Assembly (NCBI GenBank): GCA_016618085.1
Contig: JABLTG010000292.1
Location: forward strand, 1-12,702
DNA from: Neovahlkampfia damariscottae
Taxonomy: Eukaryota; Heterolobosea; Selenaionea; Neovahlkampfiida; Neovahlkampfiidae
Direction of reading: 5' to 3'
Length of the DNA: 12,702 bases
Position numbers and translations under genes: made by a program. The notes under the pieces are model-generated. The model ran no database searches. It was not told the origin of the DNA and saw nothing but the letters and a program-made list of their open reading frames with translations. Within the stretch, counting starts at the first letter, position 1; every line of letters starts with the position of its first letter. Positions 8,111 to 12,702 of this stretch are shown here, piece by piece.

Positions 8111-9203
8111 ATGATTGAACAAAAAACTTTGATCAGAGAATCAACAAAAAAAAACATGTCCAGCCCAAAGAGAACACGTTATGATGAGTATCAAACTGAT
8201 GAATTTTTCATCAAGAAATTAACTGAAACAAATATCATGACAATGCGTCCAGAAAATAACATCACCTTTATTGCTGAAAGAGATGACAAAATTATTGATG
8301 GTAAACACAATTGCACACTAAATATTTTGAAGTTTGGAATGGATTAAATCGTCATAATTTCATGTCTGTACCTGTAATCCAAAGAAAAAAAGAAAAGTAC
8401 TTTGGCTTCATTGACCTTGCTGATATCGTTGGACATTTTGTTAATGTATGGGGGGAAAATGCTTTAAAAAAAACTCCTAACCTACGTAAATTGACAGAAG
8501 AAGATGATGATTTCAGAAAGAAAACTGTTGTTGATTTAATGAGTATGTTTCTTTTGACAATTTATTTTTTAAAAAAGTTCATCCACTTTCAAAACGTAAT
8601 CCATTCATTCCAGTTCGCAGAGATTATTCACTTTATTTTGCTTTTGAATTATTAGCAAGAGAAGAACACATGCATAGAATTCCAGTTATCAATAATGAAA
8701 AAGTTTTAGTTAATCTCATTTCACAAACTCAACTTGTTGAATATATCAATGAAAATATTCAAAAAGTTGGAACAATTTCTGCAAAACCTGTTAAACTCTT
8801 TAAAGATTCAATGAAAAAAGTTTACACAATTCCAGAAAACAAACTAGCAATGGAAGCATTTGTCAGAATGAAAACACATAATGTTACTGGAATCGCAGTT
8901 GTTAATAACAAACATGAAATTACAGGAGTATTAACACTTAAAGATTTAAAAATTATTGCAAATGATGACAAATTATTCCAAAAATTATACTTGAATGTTA
9001 CAAATTTTATCAAAGAACTTGAAAAGAAAGATAAAAAAAGACCAAGATCTCCTGTAGTTTGTGATGGAAAAACAACATTAGAAGAGGTTGTAAAAACATT
9101 ATGTGATAAACATGTTCATCGTTTATTCATCACAAATGAAGAAAATAAACCAATTGGTGTTGTTGGATTAAAAGAAGTTCTTTATGAAATCATTTCTGAA
9201 TAA
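8111..9203 (+). CDS. Four-CBS-domain protein, AMPK-gamma/SNF4-like, three exons
   Basis: Spliced product of 341 residues: exons 8111-8300, 8333-8542 and 8578-9203, with introns of 32 nt (GTAAAC...TGAAG) and 35 nt (GTATGT...AAAAG). Splicing joins the frames precisely: DKIID to VWNGLNRHNFMSVPVI, and VVDLM to IHPLSKRNPFIPV. Four CBS modules can be followed: about 45-110, 130-195 (EHMHRIPVINNEK), 205-265 (HNVTGIAVVNNKHEITGVLTLKDL) and 285-341 (HVHRLFITNEENKPIGVVGLKEVL). Two Bateman pairs and this length match the regulatory gamma subunit of AMP-activated/SNF1 kinase, which senses adenine nucleotides; an Sds23-like or plant-type CBS protein is the alternative. The N-terminus before the first CBS is basic and polar and may start at ATG 8111 or 8156. 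The gene is intact. Confidence 0.85.
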
Positions 9204-9243
9204 ATTTTAAAATAAAGAATTCAAAATCTATTATTTCTTTTTT

Positions 9244-9248
9244 ATTGG
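9244..9248 (+). promoter_or_regulatory. ATTGG element upstream of the SMIM4-like gene
   Basis: ATTGG on the coding strand, 21 nt before the ATG at 9270, inside the 66-bp spacer after the CBS gene. Orientation and distance agree with the other ATTGG elements of the left part. Confidence 0.35.
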
Positions 9249-9269
9249 ATAATTAAAACAGAACAAAAA

Positions 9270-9535
9270 ATGGTGTTTAAATTCAACCTTGGTTTATATC
9301 AACGTTCAATCTTTCATGACTTAAAAATACTGATGCCATTCTGTTTTTTATTCGGAGCAGGTCTTGAAACATTCATGATAAAGACTGGTTTTTGTAAGTT
9401 GAAAATTATAAAATTAAAATTTCATAAAAAGATGATATTGTTGTAAGAAAAGAATCAAAAAGGAAATATGAAGCAAATATGGAATTTGAAAAAGCAAGAG
9501 AGAGATTAAAAGAAAAACTTGAAAAAAAAAAATAA
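9270..9535 (+). CDS. SMIM4: SMIM4/UQCC5-like mitochondrial inner-membrane microprotein, two exons
   Basis: Spliced product of 75 residues: exon 1 9270-9393, a 38-nt intron 9394-9431 (GTAAGT...AAAAG), exon 2 9432-9535. The protein has a short basic start with YQRSIFHDLK, one membrane segment (ILMPFCFLFGAGLETFMI, about residues 22-39), then KTGFYDIVVRKESKRKYE and a highly charged helical tail. The order PF..FG.G.E.FM.K, FYD and R.KES.R.YE matches the small integral membrane protein 4 family (UPF0640), also called UQCC5, needed for early assembly of respiratory complex III. The junction restores the conserved FYD, which supports both the splice and the family. It suggests that the host keeps a cytochrome bc1 complex. 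The gene is short and split, so simple open-frame scans miss it. Confidence 0.7.
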
Positions 9536-9744
9536 AAACTTTTTGAACACAGTTTGGCTAATCAACAATTTTGATCAGCAGGTTTTGGCTCAAAGTTTAC
9601 AATTCCTTTCAATTTTCTTGAGAGATGATAATTTCAAAAGAAAAAAACCAAAGTAAATTCGATTTTAAGAAATTGATAAACTGCTAATGACAATTTTGAA
9701 ACATAAAGTAAAAAAAAATATTCAAAGTAAATTATGGGAAAGTT

Positions 9745-9906
9745 TTAAAAATTTTCATTGAGCATTTTCTTGAATTTCTGTCTTAAATTATCTGATAAAT
9801 ACTTATAACTTTCTGGATTTTGATTGATAGCAATGGATGCAACATCAGAATCATTTCTTAATCTTTGAGATGCGTGTTTGATATCTAATCCATTGTTTGA
9901 TGGCTT
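9745..9906 (-). pseudogene. DUF4116-repeat fragment lacking its 5' part
   Basis: A 53-codon open stretch ending in TAA at 9747-9745. It contains GLDIKHASQRLRNDSDVASI and AINQNPESYKYLSDNLR, the two halves of a DUF4116 repeat, a helical repeat of unknown function that is frequent in giant viruses and some protists. Recognisable similarity starts at about 9891, and the frame is closed by a stop at 9909-9907. There is no ATG before the repeat. A DUF4116 protein normally has several repeats, so the upstream part is missing exactly where the oppositely oriented ankyrin-like gene begins. The 209 bp between this fragment and the SMIM4-like gene (9536-9744) hold nothing I can recognise. Confidence 0.65.
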
Positions 9907-10387
9907 TTATAAAATTTACTTAGAAGGTGACAGTGAAGATATCATCGAATATGTTCGGACATTTAATATTGATAAATATGACGTTTATATTGAAATAGTT
10001 GCTCACAGAAATGATGAAGAATTATTGAACACAATGATAAGTTTAGGATCAGACATTAATGTATATGATGCGAGTGTCTTGAGAATGTTCGCAAATAAAG
10101 GGGACTTGGACATGGTCAAAACATTGATCGAAGAGTATGGAGCAAATTATGAGCATTTACGTGGCACAAGAGCATTGACAAATTATAAATATATTCACGA
10201 ATATATTAATAATTTGCCTCCATATGTTGAAAATAAAGGAATATTATTCTGTGACGCTCACACAGAAAGTAGCAGTCAATATTCTGAAGACGAAGATGAC
10301 GGACTGTTTGATAGAATTTTACAAGAAGATTATGAAGAAAATAAGGAATTTTACGAAGAGCTCTCGAAAAAATATCCTGTTGAATAA
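9896..10387 (+). pseudogene. Ankyrin-repeat-like gene lacking its 5' end, giant-virus type
   Basis: The frame is open from 9869 to the TAA at 10385-10387, but the first in-frame ATG lies about 50 codons into the recognisable protein, so the real start is absent. From about 9905 the protein reads FYKIYLEGDSEDIIEYV, then NDEELLNTMISLGSDINVYD and ANKGDLDMVKTLIEEYGANYE. These have the ankyrin spacing, with a helix pair and a G-A/S-D-I-N turn, in the degenerate form common in large DNA virus ankyrin families. After the repeats comes a very acidic tail (SSSQYSEDEDDGLFD) up to the end. Ankyrin proteins mediate protein contacts. Its 5' end coincides with the beheaded DUF4116 fragment on the other strand. 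The body itself has no further defect. Confidence 0.7.
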
Positions 10388-10403
10388 TATATAGTAACAA
10401 TAT
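10388..10403 (+). promoter_or_regulatory. Motif A (diverged copy), putative viral promoter
   Basis: TATATAGTAACAATAT lies directly before the ATG at 10404. It is a diverged copy of the TATATAGCAATTATA motif found ahead of the genes at 10622 and 11025. Confidence 0.4.
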
Positions 10404-10588
10404 ATGAATAAATAAATAGAACAAATTCGATTAGAAATGGTTGAAATGAAATTATCAATACTTCAAATGCGAAAATCGATCGAGAAATTGAAAAAAAAAT
10501 GCTCGATCTGACTTCTGACTATGCATGTATGACCGATGATGATACATATACAGATACAGATACAGATGTGAGTTCTGATATGTTGTAA
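10404..10588 (+). pseudogene. Small unknown protein, interrupted by a stop and a frameshift
   Basis: ATG at 10404 follows motif A directly. After three codons comes an in-frame TAA (10413-10415), but the same frame stays open with coding-like sequence IEQIRLEMVEMKLSILQ and RKSIEKLKKK; an alternative start is ATG 10437. At an A9 run (10491-10499) the frame closes soon, while the next frame begins with MLDLTSDYACMTDD and an acidic Thr-Asp repeat (TYTDTDTDV), ending at TAA 10586-10588. One extra base in the run would give a single protein of about 50-60 residues with a helical front and an acidic tail. I do not recognise it. Confidence 0.4.
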
Positions 10589-10602
10589 ATTAAAAATTAT
10601 TA

Positions 10603-10617
10603 TATATAGCAATTATA
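10603..10617 (+). promoter_or_regulatory. Motif A, putative viral promoter
   Basis: TATATAGCAATTATA, 4 nt before the ATG at 10622. Identical 15-mer at 11004-11018 in the same position relative to the next gene. Confidence 0.55.
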
Positions 10618-10621
10618 AAAA

Positions 10622-10987
10622 ATGGGTAGTGATTATTTTTGTTGCGGATACTGTGAACGCATAGGTGGTTATACTGAATGGGGTGAATGCACTGTATGTC
10701 ATAAAAGCTTGTGTGATTATTGTGCAGAAAATTTTGGATATTGTGATTATCATTCACCTGTGAACACACTCAAAAGAGAAATTGAAGAAAAAAACATGAA
10801 AACTTTTAAACAAATTAAAAGTATGATATCTGAATTAGATATTCCTGATGTGATTGACACACATAAAAAAGAAATATAAAAGTTGAACAAAGAAATAAAT
10901 AATTTAAAAAGTTTAAATGAAAAACAAAAACTTGTCATTGAGGAATATGCTGAGTTTAAAATGAAAATAAAGAAAACTTTAGAATAA
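10622..10987 (+). pseudogene. Cys-rich zinc-binding protein with C-terminal coiled coil, in-frame TAA
   Basis: The first 44 residues hold four Cys/His pairs: C8-x2-C11, C23-x2-C26, C31-x2-C34 and C41-x2-H44, the spacing of a two-zinc cross-brace or treble-clef domain of RING/FYVE/B-box kind. This is consistent with protein binding or ubiquitin-ligase-like function, but family assignment is open. Residues 50-85 are helical (LKREIEEKNMKTFKQIKS). A TAA at 10877-10879 ends the frame at 85 residues, yet the same frame continues for 35 codons with matching coiled-coil character (KLNKEINNLKSLNEKQKL) to a second TAA at 10985-10987. Length without the internal stop would be 121 residues. Either the internal stop is a recent mutation or error, or the short form is real. 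Confidence 0.65.
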
Positions 10988-11003
10988 ATTTAAGGAAATT
11001 TTA

Positions 11004-11018
11004 TATATAGCAATTATA
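11004..11018 (+). promoter_or_regulatory. Motif A, putative viral promoter
   Basis: TATATAGCAATTATA, 6 nt before the ATG at 11025; exact repeat of the 15-mer at 10603-10617. Confidence 0.55.
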
Positions 11019-11024
11019 TAATAA

Positions 11025-11345
11025 ATGGAAATTAAAAAATGTTACTTCGAAAATATAAAACCATTTTTAATAAAATTGAGAGATGGAGATTATAATCATT
11101 GTAGCAAAGATGAAATTGAGGAGAAAGAGGAATGTTTTGAAAACATATTATATGACCATGTTGAACTTATAAATGACGCTAGAGATCGTTTACTTTGCTT
11201 ATCTGGAAGAATTAATAAGATACTGGAGATTTGCTTCCTTGAAGACGATAAAATTATTGATATTGATAAAAAGAATAAAATATATGGAGAGTATTTTTGG
11301 ATAAGGGATTATATTAATGATTTAATGTATGATTATCATAATTAA
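11025..11345 (+). CDS. Unknown 106-aa acidic helical protein, giant-virus-like block
   Basis: Intact intronless gene starting at ATG 11025, directly after motif A, and ending with TAA. I do not recognise the family. The protein is acidic and predicted to be all-helical, for example IKPFLIKLRDGDYNHCSKDE and LLCLSGRINKILEICFLEDD, and ends with a Tyr/Asp-rich segment (YFWIRDYINDLMYDYHN). It has four Cys without pairwise spacing, no signal peptide and no membrane segment. The next gene starts after a 65-bp AT-only spacer that carries motif B. Its intact state contrasts with the interrupted genes on either side. Confidence 0.65.
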   Translation: MEIKKCYFENIKPFLIKLRDGDYNHCSKDEIEEKEECFENILYDHVELINDARDRLLCLSGRINKILEICFLEDDKIIDIDKKNKIYGEYFWIRDYINDLMYDYHN

Positions 11346-11361
11346 TATAATTTTAAAAAAT

Positions 11362-11394
11362 AATATAAAAGGGTTTAAATAAATTATTATATAA
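11362..11394 (+). promoter_or_regulatory. Motif B, putative viral promoter
   Basis: A 33-bp element containing AAAAGGGTTTAAAT and then a TTATTATATAA core, 16 nt before the ATG at 11411. It matches the element at 11655-11687 with one mismatch, and its 3' 23 bp match 11922-11944 with one mismatch. Such length of identity in spacers of unrelated genes suggests a shared promoter. Confidence 0.55.
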
Positions 11395-11410
11395 CATAAT
11401 ATTATAATAA

Positions 11411-11626
11411 ATGGAATTTTCAGAAAATCATGAAGATAACAGGGACGAAAGATTGGATTATTTAAAAATAAAGTACAAAGAATTACTTCAAAAATATGCG
11501 GATTTAAAGAAAGAAAATTCTGCTTTACATGTGCATTGAAAGGTAGTTGAAACATCAAACGATAAAATATCTAAAATGTTTCACACATTGTTAGGCTGTG
11601 AGAGTAGAATTATCACAAAATGGTGA
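11411..11626 (+). pseudogene. Small coiled-coil protein with in-frame TGA
   Basis: ATG at 11411 follows motif B. The first 42 codons give a charged helix (YLKIKYKELLQKYADLKKEN) ending in ALHVH and a TGA at 11537-11539. The same frame continues for 28 codons (KVVETSNDKISKMFHTLLG) to a TGA at 11624-11626, so the gene may once have encoded 71 residues. I do not recognise the family. Coiled-coil heptads in the first part suggest an oligomer. It is one of three genes in the block where an internal stop is followed by same-frame coding-like sequence. Confidence 0.45.
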
Positions 11627-11654
11627 GCTTATAAACACTTATTAATATTAAATA

Positions 11655-11700
11655 AATATAAAAGGGTTTAAAGAAATTATTATATAAAATTATTATATAA
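11655..11700 (+). promoter_or_regulatory. Motif B with doubled core, putative viral promoter
   Basis: A 33-bp motif B copy (11655-11687) is followed at once by a second ATTATTATATAA core (11689-11700) just before the ATG at 11703. The doubled core may reflect a tandem duplication. Confidence 0.5.
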
Positions 11701-11702
11701 CA

Positions 11703-11873
11703 ATGACAAAAAAAATATGCAAGCAAAGCGGGCCCGTTCTTCGAACTTGCACATTTTGCGATAAGTCAATAACACAACCAATTGGAAATTCCAGAAAAAA
11801 TGGGAAGCTTCACGATGATTGGTCAACAAGAACTTTACATAAAAAGTGTTTCAAACAACAAGCAGAAAACTAA
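11703..11873 (+). CDS. 56-aa viral-type zinc finger protein
   Basis: Short intact gene from ATG 11703 to TAA 11871-11873. A basic front (TKKICKQ) precedes a likely zinc site: CTFC (C-x2-C), then GNSRKNGKLHDDWSTRTLHK and KCF, giving a C-x2-C...H-x2-C type finger. Small proteins with the order C..C, G-N-x-R-x-N-G, DW..R.LH..C occur, to my recollection, in giant DNA viruses of the mimivirus group; this should be verified by search. The function is unknown; nucleic-acid or protein binding is the usual guess for such fingers. Just downstream, another frame (11873-11917) encodes a further Cys-rich stretch, TCCLCLKDGNQK, which may be a shifted continuation or chance. Confidence 0.6.
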   Translation: MTKKICKQSGPVLRTCTFCDKSITQPIGNSRKNGKLHDDWSTRTLHKKCFKQQAEN

Positions 11874-11921
11874 CACTTGTTGTCTCTGCTTAAAAGATGG
11901 CAATCAAAAAATTAAATGAAT

Positions 11922-11944
11922 GGTTTAAATATATTATTATATAA
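11922..11944 (+). promoter_or_regulatory. Motif B (short copy), putative viral promoter
   Basis: GGTTTAAATATATTATTAT followed by ATAA, 12 nt before the ATG at 11957. One mismatch over 23 bp to the copy at 11372-11394. Confidence 0.5.
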
Positions 11945-11956
11945 ATTGATTATAGA

Positions 11957-12546
11957 ATGAGAGATTATATTGTAGATACTTTTTATAAGTCAAAAAATAA
12001 GTATGTTGATCAAGACATTATTAGTGAGTTATTAAATAAATATATGAAAGGTGAAAAATATTTATGGGGTGAAAAAAAACTGAAATTTTTTACTTACAAT
12101 AATTATGAATTAATTTATTCTGTATTAGAATTATTGATTGATAAAAAAAAGGGACCTATTGGGACATATAGTTTTAGGTGTGGTGACTTAGGAGAAACAT
12201 TTTTAAATATGAGACATTCAATACATTTTACACATCCAACAATTGAAAAAAAATGTTAACAACACCGAATTGTTATTAGAATTTATATAAAAAATGTTGT
12301 GAAGAGAAAATATTCAATACAAAAAAATTATCAAAAATACCATCTCGTCATTTGGGTATTTTTGATACTTTAGAAGATTACCAAAGGTCGGTAATTGATT
12401 GTTATACACATATGATAGAATACGTTTATACTGTGTGCAACAATATGAAAAGGTATAGTATTTTTCGAGAAACAACATCATCACACTTCTTAATAACAAA
12501 ACAAGGATATTCTAAAAAGTTAGTAGATATATCATTTAGATTTTAA
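11957..12546 (+). pseudogene. Unknown protein of about 190 residues, split by two frameshifts
   Basis: The first frame (11957-12259) gives 100 residues from MRDYIVDTFYKSKNK through YLWGEKKLKFFTYNNYELIY to HFTHPTIEKK. At an A8 run just before 12255 the frame closes, while the adjacent frame continues with VNNTELLLEFI. Near 12285-12292 a second shift leads into a frame that stays open to TAA 12544-12546, with SRHLGIFDTLEDYQRSVIDC and IFRETTSSHFLITKQGYS. The three pieces abut without overlap, so one gene is more likely than three. I do not recognise the family; it is helical, Tyr-rich and without a signal peptide. It begins 12 nt after motif B. Its end overlaps the convergent small gene by a few bases. 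Confidence 0.5.
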
Positions 12547-12701
12547 TTTCTCAACTGTGATATCCCTTCACCTAACATTTCTTCAACAATTTGACTTCTC
12601 CTTTTTTCTTTAATTTTGCTCATTACATTTTGATCAAAAACTTCCCAATCAGTGACATCTTTTTTCGGTTCCTGTTTTGGCTCTAATGGATTATCTTTCA
12701 T
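12543..12701 (-). CDS. Small charged protein of 52 residues at the right edge
   Basis: The frame runs from ATG 12701-12699 to TAA 12545-12543. The protein starts MKDNPLEPKQEPKKDVTDW and continues with a helical, basic part (SKIKEKRRSQIVEEMLGEG). It has clear coding character but no family I recognise. The window ends one base before the ATG, so a longer N-terminus cannot be excluded. Its stop overlaps the stop of the convergent plus-strand gene by 3 bp. It is the only minus-strand gene to the right of the breakpoint apart from the DUF4116 fragment, and no motif A or B can be assessed because the upstream sequence is outside the window. Confidence 0.5.
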   Translation of the reverse strand: MKDNPLEPKQEPKKDVTDWEVFDQNVMSKIKEKRRSQIVEEMLGEGISQLRN

Positions 12702-12702
12702 T

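Noticed and set aside
8822-9013. Minus-strand open frame of 63 codons
   Set aside because: Antisense to conserved CBS-domain sequence on the plus strand.
9536-9744. Possible gene or RNA between the SMIM4-like gene and the DUF4116 fragment
   Set aside because: No frame of coding character, no splice-supported exon and no recognisable RNA structure on either strand.
1775-10879. Reassignment of TAA to a sense codon, suggested by in-frame TAA at 1775, 10413 and 10877
   Set aside because: Many intact genes here (exonuclease-KH, YggS, four-CBS, SMIM4-like, 11025, 11703) end naturally at TAA at the expected length, and other defects include TGA and frameshifts. Point mutation or error is simpler.
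11322-11558. Minus-strand open frame of 78 codons, hydrophobic
   Set aside because: Made of AT-rich spacer and the reverse of two plus-strand genes; composition is the Ile/Phe-rich kind produced by reversed Lys/Asn codons.
11362-11700. CRISPR-like or tandem repeat array from the recurring 33-bp element
   Set aside because: Copies are far apart, irregularly spaced, and each lies just before a start codon, which fits a promoter and not an array.
12314-12499. Minus-strand open frame of 61 codons
   Set aside because: Reverse of the third piece of the 11957-12546 gene, whose plus-strand frame has better coding character and continuity.
1-12702. The whole window as a giant-virus genome that captured host genes
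   Set aside because: The left part has dense spliceosomal introns and typical nuclear housekeeping families with a different upstream element (ATTGG) from the right part (motifs A and B).

Overview
The window looks like an AT-rich, very compact protist nuclear genome (roughly 1-9.5 kb) running into a block of small intronless genes that resemble those of nucleocytoplasmic giant viruses (about 9.7-12.7 kb). The eukaryotic call rests on nine well-supported GT-AG introns of 32-39 nt that restore known protein families, on spacers of only about 10-75 bp between many genes, and on the families themselves: retinol saturase, Sec14/CRAL-TRIO, an AMPK-gamma-like four-CBS protein, an exonuclease-KH fusion, and a SMIM4-like mitochondrial complex III assembly microprotein. 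The last one suggests a respiring mitochondrion. I cannot name the lineage.

Layout of the left part: start of a PIP-box protein (minus, cut by the left edge); retinol saturase-like gene (minus, damaged, C-terminus missing); WD-repeat gene (minus, several frameshifts) head to head with an exonuclease-KH gene (plus) across a 14-bp palindrome; a small gene with a CDC48-N-like motif (minus, one frameshift) divergent from a 126-aa beta-rich protein (plus); Sec14-like protein (minus); a four-exon YggS/PLPBP gene (minus); a two-exon charged protein (minus); a three-exon four-CBS protein (plus); and a two-exon SMIM4-like microprotein (plus). Several starts have an ATTGG element about 20-27 nt upstream.

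Right part: a beheaded DUF4116 fragment (minus) abuts a beheaded ankyrin-like gene (plus) near 9,895, which marks a breakpoint. Then follow short plus-strand genes: an acidic small protein, a Cys-rich zinc-binding coiled-coil protein, two unknown small proteins, a 56-aa zinc finger and a roughly 190-aa unknown. A small minus-strand gene converges on the last. None shows introns, and most have one of two AT-rich upstream motifs immediately before the ATG, as expected for a viral promoter system.

Many genes at both ends carry in-frame stops or single-base frameshifts. Several sit in homopolymer runs, so consensus error is a live explanation, but genes in the middle with equally long runs are intact. 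True decay of an endogenous viral element and of the left-end host genes, an uneven-quality assembly, or a chimeric contig are the competing readings. I recognised no rRNA, tRNA or CRISPR array.
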